Assembly: GCF_029338275.1 (NCBI RefSeq)
Contig: NZ_CP119789.1
Coordinates: 2,790,001 to 2,854,000 of the forward strand
Source: Haloarcula ordinaria
GTDB lineage: Archaea; Halobacteriota; Halobacteria; Halobacteriales; Haloarculaceae
DNA length: 64,000 nt
Reading direction: 5' to 3'
The notes beneath the pieces are model-generated. The model ran no database searches, was not told where the DNA came from, and saw only the letters and a program-made list of their open reading frames with translations. Below are positions 42,092 to 50,905 of this stretch, piece by piece (positions within the stretch are counted from its first letter, which is position 1; each line of letters starts with the position of its first letter). The position numbers and the translations under genes are program-made.

Positions 42092-42691
42092 TCAGTCCGC
42101 CTCCTGCCGGAGCTGCTCGTACTTCTCCTCGAAACGTGCCTCACATGACGGGCAGCAGAACTGGTAGAGGTCGCCGTCGATGCGCGCGGCGGTCCCCTCG
42201 CTATCGACGGTATTGCCACACTGGGCACAGGTGAGCGCGAAGTCCGTCCCGCCCAGGTCGGGCGACCAGTCGGCCCCGGCGAGCAGCGTCACCTCGAATT
42301 CGTCCACCACGTCCTCGGTGACAGCGTCCGCGAGCCAACTTGCGATATCGTTGTCCGGCACCCGCGCGAACACCACGAGGTCGGCCTCCGCAGTGGTGAA
42401 GACGTGCTCGACGGCCCCAGCGTCCAGCAGCGTCGTTCGAACCGAGGCGACCGACTGGGCGTCACCCCCGACGTCGAGCGAGACGAGTACCGGAATCCCC
42501 GTCCGGAGCTGGGACCGGTCCACGTCGAGTGTGAACCGCTGGATGACACCGACTTCCTCCAGCCGGTCGACCCGGTCCGAGACGGCCGGGGCCGAAAGCC
42601 CCACGACGTCGGCGATGTCGCTGTACGGGCGGCGGGCGTTCGAGAGCAGCAGCTGGAGAATCTCGAGGTCTGTCTCGTCGAGGTCGCGCAT
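42092..42691 (-). CDS. Lrp/AsnC-type regulator with TRASH metal-binding domain
   Basis: 199 residues from the ATG at 42689-42691 (MRDLDETDLEILQLL, the usual family start). The N-terminal HTH (RRPYSDIADVVGLSAPAVSD) is followed by the ligand-binding domain. The C-terminus is a TRASH domain: CAQCGNTV, then YQFCCPSCEARFEEKY, which binds metal through Cys residues. This architecture senses copper in haloarchaea. Its gene lies 96 bases upstream of copA, so copper-dependent control of copA is likely. Confidence 0.87.
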   Translation of the reverse strand: MRDLDETDLEILQLLLSNARRPYSDIADVVGLSAPAVSDRVDRLEEVGVIQRFTLDVDRSQLRTGIPVLVSLDVGGDAQSVASVRTTLLDAGAVEHVFTTAEADLVVFARVPDNDIASWLADAVTEDVVDEFEVTLLAGADWSPDLGGTDFALTCAQCGNTVDSEGTAARIDGDLYQFCCPSCEARFEEKYEQLRQEAD

Positions 42692-42847
42692 GACTCCCTG
42701 TTCGAGGCCACAAAGCAAAAGCGTCACGGCAGTACCGCGTTCGATTCGAAAGTCTGTTTGGCCGAGTGCTTTGGATTCGAACGTCGTCCGGAACCGCTCG
42801 CTCTGTCCGGGCTGCTTCACGAGTTGTTGACGGTTCCTCGCGGACCA

Positions 42848-45800
42848 CTAGGGGAGCGCTGCCGCGAGCATCTCGGCCGGGTGAGGCGGTTCGTCGGTGG
42901 CGCGCTCGCGGTCACCCAGCTGCGTGCGACAGGACGCTCCGGGCGCGACGACCTGCTCGCCGTCGCTGTCCGCGACCTGGTCGAAGAGGATGGAGCCGAT
43001 AGCCTTGCTCATCGAGAAGTGCTCGGCCTCGTAGCCGAAGCTCCCGGCCATGCCACAGCAGCCCGAGTCCAGGGGGTCCACCTCGTAGCCCGCCCGGCGG
43101 AGCACGCCGACGGCGTGGTGGTCCTTCTTCGTCGCCTTCTGGTGGCAGTGGCCGTGGTAGGTCAGTGCCTCGCCGGGGGCGGCCCAGTCGACGTTGCGGT
43201 CCAGGTCGAAGCGGTCGAGGTACTCACAGAGCCCGTAGCTGTTGGCCGCGAGTGTCTCGACGGCCTCGCCCGACAGCAGGTCCAGGTAGTCGAGCTGGAA
43301 CATCACGGCGTCCGAGGGTTCGACGAGGACGACGTCCCAGCCGTTGTCGACGGCCGGCGTCAGCGCCTCGACGTTCGCCTCGGCGGCCGCACGGGACTTA
43401 TCGAGGAACCCCTTCGAGTGTGCGGGCCGGCCGCTGTCGGTCCGGTCGGACAGTCGCACGTGGACGCCCGCCGCTTCGAGCACCCGGACCGCCGCGCGGC
43501 CGATCTCGGGGTGGCTGTAGTTGGTGTACGTATCGGGGAAGAGGACGGCCTTCCGGTCCGCCTCGGTCTCGCTGACCCGTGGCTCCCGGTCGTCGAACCA
43601 GTCCTGCAGCGTCGCGCGCTCGAAGGTCGGGAGCGTGCGGTCGCTGGCGATACCGACCGTCTTCTCCAGGACGGTCCGGGCGCCGGGCACCTTCGAGGCG
43701 ACGTTCGACAGCGGCGCGAACGTACTCCCCAGGCTCGCCAGCGTGTCGACGTTCGCGAACAGCTTGTCCCGGAGGCTCGACCCGTGTTCCTGGTGGTAGG
43801 CGTGGGTGACTTCGGCTTTGAGCTTCGCCATGTCCACCTCGCTCGGGCAGTCTTTCGCACACCCCTTGCAGCCGATACAGAGGTCGAGCACCTCGGACAT
43901 GAACTCCTCGTCGGTCGGGTCGTCGGGCAGGTCGCCGCTCATCGCCTGCCGGAGCATGTTCGCCCGGCCGCGAGTCGCGGTTATCTCCTCGTCGGCCGCG
44001 CGGTAGGTCGGACACATCACGCCGCCGGTGGTCTCCTGTGGCCCCCGACAGCCGCCACAGCCGTGACAGAGCTCGACCATCCCCTGCATCCCGTTGTCGT
44101 TGTCCCACTCGAGCGTCTCCTCGAAGCCAGCGTCGAACTCGTAGTCGGGGTCGAACCGGAGGTTCTCGGTCATGTCGACGTCGCCACAGACCTGGCCGGG
44201 ATTGAGCAGCCAGTCGGGGTCGAACGCCGATTTGAGGTCGCGGAACGTCTGCCAGAGGTCCTCGCCGTAGAGTTTCTTGTTCCACTGGGTCCGGGCGCGC
44301 CCGTCGCCGTGTTCGCCGGAGACGCTCCCGCCGTACTTCACCACCAAGTCGGTGACTTCGTCGGCGATTGTCTCCATCTGTTCGACGCCCTCGACGGTCT
44401 TGGTGTTGACCAGCGGCCGGATGTGGAGCACGCCCGGTCCGGCGTGGGCGTAGAACGAGGCGAAGGTGTCGTGTTGGTCGAGCAGCGCCTGGAAATCCGC
44501 GACGTACTCCGGCAGCCGCTCGGGCGGGATGGCGGTGTCCTCGATGAACGCGACGTGTTTCGCGTCGGTCGTCCGCGAGAGGAGGATAGGGAGGCCGGAC
44601 TTGCGGAGCTTCCAGAACCGCTCTCGTTCGGCCTCGTCGTGGGCCTCCAGCGCGGCGAAGGCCCGAACCGGGGCCTCCAGGGCGATCCCGCCGTCCGTCG
44701 GCTCGGCCTCGGTGGCGAGGCCGTCGGTGCGGTCGGCCAGCAGGTCCGCCACCTTCTGCTTCCCCTCGGCGTCGTCCTCGGCGTAGAACTCCACGAGCAG
44801 GACCGCGGTGGTCCCCTCGGGGAGCATCTCGACGACGTCTGCGAACTCGGCCGTTTCGCTCGCCATGTCGACGAGCACGTCGTCCAGAATCTCGACCGCC
44901 GCGGGGTCGTGTTCGAGGATGTCCGAGACGTCGGCCATCGCCTCGATGAGGTCGTCGTAGGCCAGCAGCGCCATCGACTTCGTCTCGGGGATTGGTTCGA
45001 GCGACACCTCGGCTTCGGTGACGACGGCGAGAGTCCCCTCGCTGCCGGCCAGCAGCGACGCGAGGTTGACGACGACGTCCTCCCGAAGTTCCTGGACGAC
45101 CCAGTCGAGGTTGTACCCCGAGACGTTCCGCTTGAGGTCGGGATAACGAGCCTCGATTTCCTCCTGTTCTTCCTCGAGGATGCGGTCGAGTTCGGCGTAG
45201 ATGCGCGCTTCCAAGTCGCCCTCGGGGTCGGCCCTGGCCCGGAGTTGCTCGCGCGTGACCTCGCCGAACGTGGTGACCGTGCCGTCGGCGAGCACCACCT
45301 CGCACTCCTCGACGTAGGCGTCGGTCTTACCGTACTTCAGGGAATGCGCGCCCGTGGAGTTGTTGCCGATGGCCCCACCGAGGACGCTCTTGTCCCCCCA
45401 GGCTGGGTCCGGCGCGAACTTCAGGCCGTCGGCCGCGAGTGCGGCGTTCAGGTCGCCGAGCGTGATACCGACCTGGGCGCGGGCCCGTCGCTCGCCCGGT
45501 CGAGTCTCGACGAGCGCGTCCATGTGTCGGCTGAGGTCGAGGACGACCGCCTCGTTGACCGTCTGGCCCGCGAGACTCGTCCCGCCCCCGCGTGGGAGCA
45601 CCGGTATCTCGCGGTCGGCACAGTACGAGACGACGGCCGCGACGTCCTCGGTCGAACGCGGGAACACGACGCCGATGGGCAGCACCTCGTAGATGCTCGC
45701 GTCCGTCGCGTAGAGCTGCCGGGAGTACTCGTCGAACCGCACCTCGCCCTCGACGACCGCCTCGAGGTCAGCGACGAGCCCGGGTCGGGCGACGTCGTCG

Positions 45801-45853
45801 CTTCGGTAGTCGTAGGCCGATTCGTCCGTCGGTGGGCCAGAGTCGGTTGCCAT
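42848..45853 (-). CDS. FAD-linked 2-hydroxyacid dehydrogenase fused to GlpC-type iron-sulfur domain
   Basis: 1001 residues. An FAD-binding PCMH domain spans about 40-270 (VLPRGGGTSLAGQTVNEAVV, GGAIGNNSTGAHSLKYG), followed by the GlcD C-terminal domain (HAGPGVLHIRPLVN, SGEHGDGRARTQW). Two 4Fe-4S motifs, CHGCGGCRG near 595 and CIGCKGCAKDCPSEVD near 658, precede CCG domains with HGHCHQKATKK and SGCCGMAGSFGYEAEH near 929. The length and order match YdiJ-like D-2-hydroxyglutarate or D-lactate dehydrogenases. Electrons would pass from FAD through the clusters to the quinone pool. The fusion replaces separate GlcD/GlcF subunits. Confidence 0.87.
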   Translation of the reverse strand: MATDSGPPTDESAYDYRSDDVARPGLVADLEAVVEGEVRFDEYSRQLYATDASIYEVLPIGVVFPRSTEDVAAVVSYCADREIPVLPRGGGTSLAGQTVNEAVVLDLSRHMDALVETRPGERRARAQVGITLGDLNAALAADGLKFAPDPAWGDKSVLGGAIGNNSTGAHSLKYGKTDAYVEECEVVLADGTVTTFGEVTREQLRARADPEGDLEARIYAELDRILEEEQEEIEARYPDLKRNVSGYNLDWVVQELREDVVVNLASLLAGSEGTLAVVTEAEVSLEPIPETKSMALLAYDDLIEAMADVSDILEHDPAAVEILDDVLVDMASETAEFADVVEMLPEGTTAVLLVEFYAEDDAEGKQKVADLLADRTDGLATEAEPTDGGIALEAPVRAFAALEAHDEAERERFWKLRKSGLPILLSRTTDAKHVAFIEDTAIPPERLPEYVADFQALLDQHDTFASFYAHAGPGVLHIRPLVNTKTVEGVEQMETIADEVTDLVVKYGGSVSGEHGDGRARTQWNKKLYGEDLWQTFRDLKSAFDPDWLLNPGQVCGDVDMTENLRFDPDYEFDAGFEETLEWDNDNGMQGMVELCHGCGGCRGPQETTGGVMCPTYRAADEEITATRGRANMLRQAMSGDLPDDPTDEEFMSEVLDLCIGCKGCAKDCPSEVDMAKLKAEVTHAYHQEHGSSLRDKLFANVDTLASLGSTFAPLSNVASKVPGARTVLEKTVGIASDRTLPTFERATLQDWFDDREPRVSETEADRKAVLFPDTYTNYSHPEIGRAAVRVLEAAGVHVRLSDRTDSGRPAHSKGFLDKSRAAAEANVEALTPAVDNGWDVVLVEPSDAVMFQLDYLDLLSGEAVETLAANSYGLCEYLDRFDLDRNVDWAAPGEALTYHGHCHQKATKKDHHAVGVLRRAGYEVDPLDSGCCGMAGSFGYEAEHFSMSKAIGSILFDQVADSDGEQVVAPGASCRTQLGDRERATDEPPHPAEMLAAALP

Positions 45854-45961
45854 GATAGCGTTCTCCCGTTGGGCGCTGGGCGACCTGTGCCGGCCGGCAG
45901 GTCGCGAGTCAACGCAGTCCCTAGATTGTAATCAAACTGGCATCAAAACGGTTCCCCTGGC

Positions 45962-46831
45962 TCACCCGCCGTCCGAGCCTTCGAACCCGGCGACCGTGTC
46001 GTGGAGTCGGTCACTGGTCCGCGAGGCGAACAGGAGGCGTGCAACACCGGTCGACGTCGCAGCGTTCAGCCACTGGGCCAGCCAGCGGCGGGGCGGGAAC
46101 CGCGAGTGGAGGGCGACGGCGGTCCGCCAGGCGCTGTCGCGACACTCGTCGATGGCCAGCACGGTCAGCCACTCGTCGGCCCGCCCCAGTGAGCGGTCGA
46201 GGCGGGCGATACCGTCGGCCTCGCGCTCGGCCATAGACGCCTGGGCCTCGTCGACCAGCGAGCGGATGACGTCGGTGACGGCGTGGTGGTCCGCGTACTT
46301 CTCCCGACGGTTCGGTCCGACGCCGACCCGCTCGAGCGTGAGCGCGAGGTCGTAGTTGATGTGCGCGTTCACGCCCAGCATGGCGTCCTGGACCACGAGC
46401 GAGTCCCCGCGTTCTGCGGCCTCGAACGCGAGCTGCCAGGGCGGCGCGAGCGACTCGTGGCGACCTGCCTCGTAGTCGGCGACGGCCTCTCGGTACAGGT
46501 TCGCGAAGGTGACGAGGTACTCGGCCACCCATTCAGAATCGACGAAGGTCCCGTCGTCGAGTCCCTCGGCGACGGCACCGGTCATCTCCGTGTAGATAGC
46601 AAGGAACACGGCTCGGCGGTCCGCCCGTGACTCGAACAGCCGGTGGAGCGACGCGAGCCGGCGGTGGGTGTCGGCCATGCCGGTGTACGGCGTCTCGACG
46701 AGTGCGAGTACGTCAGGGTCGCACGGTCCGCCGTCTGCCCGCGGCTGGGGCTTGTGGAGGCCTCGCATCGCGTGCCACAGTTGGGAGCGTCGCCCGGTCG
46801 ACGACGCGGAGCGGAGCATTGCGACTACCAT
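45962..46831 (-). CDS. DUF5995 family protein
   Basis: 289 residues, mainly helical. Conserved-looking blocks are TPYTGMADTHRRLASL, RADRRAVFLAIYTEMT, then LPPWQLAFEAAE-like and GVNAHINYDLALTL, whose His and Asp could bind metal. This fits the DUF5995 family of unknown function found in haloarchaea and actinobacteria. The N-terminus may start at the second Met. It is followed by a membrane-protein gene upstream on the same strand, 63 bases apart. No activity is proposed. Confidence 0.65.
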   Translation of the reverse strand: MVVAMLRSASSTGRRSQLWHAMRGLHKPQPRADGGPCDPDVLALVETPYTGMADTHRRLASLHRLFESRADRRAVFLAIYTEMTGAVAEGLDDGTFVDSEWVAEYLVTFANLYREAVADYEAGRHESLAPPWQLAFEAAERGDSLVVQDAMLGVNAHINYDLALTLERVGVGPNRREKYADHHAVTDVIRSLVDEAQASMAEREADGIARLDRSLGRADEWLTVLAIDECRDSAWRTAVALHSRFPPRRWLAQWLNAATSTGVARLLFASRTSDRLHDTVAGFEGSDGG

Positions 46832-46894
46832 CGTCAGCGACTCTCTTAACAGTTCACTGGAACGGCTACGAAAAACGGGAATCAGTCGAATCCG

Positions 46895-47752
46895 TCAGGC
46901 CGAGCCAGCGGGGCGCTGTCGCTCGGTCTCGCGTCGGTCGCTCTCGGCGCTGCGGCGCGTGTACTCGACGCCCGCCACGAAGGCGAGGGCCCAGATGAAC
47001 AGGAGCGCCCCACCGATGGTACCGACGCTCGACGCGAAGGTCGGGTACGCGATGGAGAGGACGCCGATGAAGCCGGCCAGCAGGCCGGCCAGCCAGGTCG
47101 GGTAGCGCCAGTCGCGCTTGCGGAAGACCGCCAGCCCACCCATCAGGACGATGAGAAGTCCCGATATCGCCATCGCGCCGAAGTGGACGAACAGAACGTG
47201 GCCCGCAGGGTCGGCGGGGCCGAGTTGCTTCAACAGTTCCAGGCCCGCGTACACGAGCAGTGGAACCGCGCCGACGACGTACAGCGCGGCGACCCGGCGG
47301 TCGACGCGCTCGGCGCGGTCGAAGCGGAACAGCGACCGGCCGGCGGGGTGCAACGCCAGCGCGGCGAGCGCCAGCACCGACGAGACGGCGAAGCCAGTCA
47401 GGAGCGGCGAGTCGGCCACGAACGCCAGGACGGCGACGCTAACCATGGCCACGACCGGTGCCAGGATGGTGTTGACCCGCTCGCGCGGGTGGTACAGCAA
47501 GAGCAACGCCGGCACGACGAGGCCGAACACGAGCAGCGGCGAGATAGTCATGTCGTGAATCTGGTGGACGCCGAAGGGGTCGAACCAGCCGACGATGGCC
47601 GCCCCGAGCACCTCCGGCGGCGTCAGTGCGACGTTGAGGCCTGCGAGTGCGAGCACGGCGAGACTGAACAGCACGAGGCGCACCTTCTGCGTGGTCGTCA
47701 GGGAGCCGAATCCGGCGTCGGAGACTGCTCCCTGGTCGGTAGTAGTTGCCAT
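46895..47752 (-). CDS. Polytopic membrane protein, unknown function
   Basis: 285 residues with about eight membrane segments (such as VRLVLFSLAVLALAGLNVAL, SPLLVFGLVVPALLLLYH and AIGALLFIWALAFVAG-like). The loop GWFDPFGVHQIHDMTIS near residue 55-71 is rich in His and Asp and could bind metal or haem. The ends are charged and soluble. No family is recognised. The DUF5995 gene follows on the same strand. Confidence 0.65.
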   Translation of the reverse strand: MATTTDQGAVSDAGFGSLTTTQKVRLVLFSLAVLALAGLNVALTPPEVLGAAIVGWFDPFGVHQIHDMTISPLLVFGLVVPALLLLYHPRERVNTILAPVVAMVSVAVLAFVADSPLLTGFAVSSVLALAALALHPAGRSLFRFDRAERVDRRVAALYVVGAVPLLVYAGLELLKQLGPADPAGHVLFVHFGAMAISGLLIVLMGGLAVFRKRDWRYPTWLAGLLAGFIGVLSIAYPTFASSVGTIGGALLFIWALAFVAGVEYTRRSAESDRRETERQRPAGSA

Positions 47753-47911
47753 ACGTATCAGCTGGCTAGATACACTGGATTAGGCTAAGTATATTGCTAG
47801 AGATTCACTACCAAATGCGTTCTCGATGCTCTCGAACCGGTCGTGGCCACAGGCGATGACGCGCTCGTGTCCGGCATATGAATTAAGGGTATCCCCGTCC
47901 ATACCCTACTC

Positions 47912-48328
47912 GTGCGATGTGAGCGCTGCGGGGAGCCCGTCGAACGGTACGAGCTCGACGGAGCCGCCGCTATCAGCTGCCCGAAGTGCGGGTTCATCGG
48001 GGTCCCGGTCGACCACAAGTCCGAGCCGAAGCCACACGAGTCCTGGCAGGACGCCTTCGAACGGTTCTACGCGCGATTCGGTGTCGATGAGGACCGGGAC
48101 GCGTCGGAGACGGCGATGGTCCGCCACCTCACCGACCTGGAGGGCGTCGGGCCGGCCGTGGCCGAGCGACTGCGGCGGGGCGGCTACGATTCGGTCGCCG
48201 CGCTGTCGACGGCGTCCCCCGGAGACCTGGAGGCCGTCGACGGCATCGGCCCGCGGCTCGCTGCTCGGCTCATCACGCAGTTGGACGGCGACGAGCGGAC
48301 GCCGGTGGACGCCGACGAACCGGCGTGA
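47912..48328 (+). CDS. Zinc-ribbon and helix-hairpin-helix protein
   Basis: 138 residues from a GTG at 47912; a TATA-like AATTAAGG lies about 28 bases upstream. The N-terminus is a zinc ribbon (MRCERCGEPVERY and SCPKCGFIG). Residues about 70-130 hold two helix-hairpin-helix motifs (LEGVGPAVAERLRRGGYDS and VDGIGPRLAARLITQL), which bind DNA backbone nonspecifically. Such proteins are DNA-associated and may support repair. It stands alone, convergent to the next gene. Confidence 0.75.
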   Translation: MRCERCGEPVERYELDGAAAISCPKCGFIGVPVDHKSEPKPHESWQDAFERFYARFGVDEDRDASETAMVRHLTDLEGVGPAVAERLRRGGYDSVAALSTASPGDLEAVDGIGPRLAARLITQLDGDERTPVDADEPA

Positions 48329-48340
48329 GGGCAGCCGCGT

Positions 48341-49045
48341 TCAGTAGTTCTTGAAGAGGTACTGGCGGACGTCGTCTTTCGTCCGGACCCCCTCGGTGGT
48401 CCCGTCCGGCAGGTCCACCTCGTAGGGCTCCTCGCCGCTGTCGGTCCGTCGCCACTTGTCGTCGTGTTCGCGCAGCAGTTTGTTCGCCATCGAGAGGGCG
48501 TTCCCCGCGTCGGCGACCGAGTTCGATTCGCCGTCGTCGCTCGAAGCTGACGGCTCGGGGTCGTCGCTGTCCGCGTCTGCATCTGCCGTCGACTCGTCGG
48601 CGGCCGGCTTCTCGTCGTCGCCAGTGCTCTCGGACTCCGCGTCGGCGGCATCGCCATCCCCGTCCGCTTCTTCGGCGGCCGGCCCCTCGCCGTCCACCGC
48701 GTCCTCGTCCGCGCCATCGGCCAGGCGCGCGGCGAGTTCCGTCGGCCCCAGTTCCGAGAGCAGTTTCCCCCGCATCTCGTCTGCGTCGATACCGCTCCCG
48801 GGGATGTCGGGCACGTCGGCGGCGATGTGCTGGAGTTCGGGATACTCCGCCGTCGCGATGCGCTCGTAGCCGTCGGCCACCATGACGGAATCGCGCTCGT
48901 TCGGCGGCGTGTACGTATCGAGCAGGTAGTCGACAGCGTCCTCGAGACGAGCGTGCCCGTACGTTTCGACGAACGCGTCTTCGACGTCCGCCCGAACCGC
49001 CTCGAGCTGCTCGTGCTGCGACTCGGTGAGAGTTATCTCCGGCAT
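48341..49045 (-). CDS. Acidic hypothetical protein with helical N-terminus
   Basis: 234 residues from the ATG at 49043-49045. Residues 1-110 are helical (LTESQHEQLEAVRADVEDAF, ARLEDAVDYLLDTYTPP). Residues 115-185 are a low-complexity Asp/Glu/Ala/Ser linker. The last 50 residues form a small conserved-looking unit (ALSMANKLLREHDDKWRRTD then DDVRQYLFKNY). The linker probably joins two binding modules. No function is known. Confidence 0.65.
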   Translation of the reverse strand: MPEITLTESQHEQLEAVRADVEDAFVETYGHARLEDAVDYLLDTYTPPNERDSVMVADGYERIATAEYPELQHIAADVPDIPGSGIDADEMRGKLLSELGPTELAARLADGADEDAVDGEGPAAEEADGDGDAADAESESTGDDEKPAADESTADADADSDDPEPSASSDDGESNSVADAGNALSMANKLLREHDDKWRRTDSGEEPYEVDLPDGTTEGVRTKDDVRQYLFKNY

Positions 49046-49146
49046 CGTGCGGTCACACGACGCCGACCGGTATAATTGATTCCCCGAAGTCGACGCGCGA
49101 CCGACACGTCCCGTCGCGTGCCGGCCGAACGGTGGTACAGCCGAAG

Positions 49147-50397
49147 TCAGTCCTGCGGTGAGACCGGTTCGCGTAGAGCCCACACGTCTGTCGTCGGGTC
49201 CAGTCTCGTGGGCTCTGCGCCCCGCTCGGTGAGGATACCAGCGTGGTACAGTATCGCCTTCAGCTGGAAGACCGTCGGCGAGTGATAGACCTCGCCGTCA
49301 ACGAGCGCGTCGGGCCGGAGGTCGCCCTCGGCCGTCAGCACCCGTTCGCGAACCCGATCCGTGCCACGGACGAACAGCTCGACGGTGAACGTCGGATGCT
49401 GGAGGTGGAGCCACTCGACGAACTCGACCAGCGAGGGGTCCAGGAAGCCGTCGTCGTGGCACTGCTGGAGTTCTTCGACGAGCAACCGCGTGGCCGGGTA
49501 CGCGAAGACGACGCGCCGGGTCAGCTCACCCCAGGTCGGTGCGACATCGATGAACCGAGCCTGCGACCCCGACCACTGGGCGAACAGGTCCAGTGCCGCG
49601 TCGACCGACCCGTTCGTTCTGCGCCCGAAGCGAACGACCTCCCTGCCCAGGGGGGTGAGCCGGGTCGTCGGTCGGTCGTCCTCGACCAAGCCGAGAAAGA
49701 CAGCCCCGGCGACGGCGGCGTCGACGGCCCCGACGACCCGGTCGGTGACGAGTGACCGTGTCTCGTCCCGGTGGGCCACCGCGAGCGGGACCGCCAGGTA
49801 GTTCTTCGGGTGATTCAGGCCGAAACTCCGGTCGGTGACGCCCTGGGCACTGGCCTGAAACCGAAGCGCCGACGCCTCGTCGGCGGTCCGCGCCCCGACG
49901 ACCCGCGGTCGTTCGAGCACGCGAAGGGAATCGTCGACGCTAACGCCGAGGACACCGACGTTGAGCTCTCGTGCCAGCGTCCGGGCCGACTGGGATATCG
50001 CACCGGTCGGCGCGGCGACGTAGGCGACGTTCGCTTCGTCGAGGCGGTCGTGTGCCTGCACCACCCCGCGTTCGACGTCGACCCCACCACCGCTCGTGTG
50101 ACCCTTGGCCTCGACGGCGACGAGCGGCGGGTCGTCTCCGAGGCGGTCCACGGCGAGCAGGTCACTGTCGAGCTGGCCGACGCCGACGAGGTCCGGGTAG
50201 CCCGACCCGACCCGGACGTGATTGAACGGGGCCAGCGCGTCCCGCGTCTCGGCGGGAATCGGGTACTCCTCGAGCCACCGTTCCTGCGCGAACTGGGTGT
50301 CGGCGACGACGTAGCCGCGCTCCTCAGTTGCCGGAAAGAGGTCCCGCTTGGTCCGGGCCAGGACCTGCGGTTCGGTCAGGCTCGCCGTCGTTGCCAT
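49147..50397 (-). CDS. Predicted PD-(D/E)XK nuclease-like protein
   Basis: 416 residues from the ATG at 50395-50397. A nuclease-like site is visible: GYPDLVGVG followed about 20 residues later by LVAVEAKGHTS, matching the PD...(D/E)xK catalytic pattern. The next block VQAHDRLDEANVAYVAAPTG is the usual helix and strand after the catalytic lysine. The C-terminal half (about 200-416) is helical with a winged-helix-like unit (TRLTPLGREVVRFG). It has no restriction or modification partner nearby. It could be a repair or defence nuclease, or a DNA-binding regulator. Confidence 0.65.
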   Translation of the reverse strand: MATTASLTEPQVLARTKRDLFPATEERGYVVADTQFAQERWLEEYPIPAETRDALAPFNHVRVGSGYPDLVGVGQLDSDLLAVDRLGDDPPLVAVEAKGHTSGGGVDVERGVVQAHDRLDEANVAYVAAPTGAISQSARTLARELNVGVLGVSVDDSLRVLERPRVVGARTADEASALRFQASAQGVTDRSFGLNHPKNYLAVPLAVAHRDETRSLVTDRVVGAVDAAVAGAVFLGLVEDDRPTTRLTPLGREVVRFGRRTNGSVDAALDLFAQWSGSQARFIDVAPTWGELTRRVVFAYPATRLLVEELQQCHDDGFLDPSLVEFVEWLHLQHPTFTVELFVRGTDRVRERVLTAEGDLRPDALVDGEVYHSPTVFQLKAILYHAGILTERGAEPTRLDPTTDVWALREPVSPQD

Positions 50398-50440
50398 AGG
50401 GGTCGTTGCGGGGCAGCCCTCAAGAATCCCCCTCCCAGAC

Positions 50441-50821
50441 TCAGCGGTCGAGCAGCGAGCGGATGCGCGCGAGCGGGCCGTCGGTCGTTTCGTCGGGTCG
50501 CGGGTCGACGCCCGGGAGTTCCTCCGCGAGCGCCCGCACTTCACCGTCGTCGAAGCGGGGGTCGGATTGGGCGTGGTCCAGCCACCGGTCCCAGCCGTCC
50601 GGCGAGAGCAACCCCTCGGAGTCCGTGTCCCACTGGTCGACGAGGGCCTCGCGGTCGTGGAAGGGGACGTTCATCCCGCTGTCACCCCAGTAGAGCGGGG
50701 CGAGTTCGAACGCGTACGTCTCGTCGTCGAGCCAGACGAGTCGGTAGGGGTAGTCGTTGTAGAGGAAGACGTCGTCGGGGGCCACGACGTCGCCGTTCGG
50801 GAGTTCGAGTGTGTCCGGCAT
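50441..50821 (-). CDS. Conserved hypothetical protein
   Basis: 126 residues, very acidic. The first 60 residues form beta strands (PYRLVWLDDETYAFELAPLY), followed by helices (FHDREALVDQWDTDSEGLL, DGWDRWLDHAQSDP). It lies between the squalene synthase and nuclease-like genes on the same strand. No family is recognised. Confidence 0.6.
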   Translation of the reverse strand: MPDTLELPNGDVVAPDDVFLYNDYPYRLVWLDDETYAFELAPLYWGDSGMNVPFHDREALVDQWDTDSEGLLSPDGWDRWLDHAQSDPRFDDGEVRALAEELPGVDPRPDETTDGPLARIRSLLDR

Positions 50822-50905
50822 TCACAGCAGTGTAGGGCCGGGAGACGGTTCAGTATTCCGCGTGGTCGGGGCGGCGGAGAAAGGGAATGTCGTGGAACCG
50901 GTCGG

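Noticed and set aside
42404..45931. 1175-codon open frame antisense to the FAD/Fe-S dehydrogenase
   Set aside because: The minus-strand gene has full catalytic motifs, while the antisense translation is low-complexity and basic, so it is a shadow frame.
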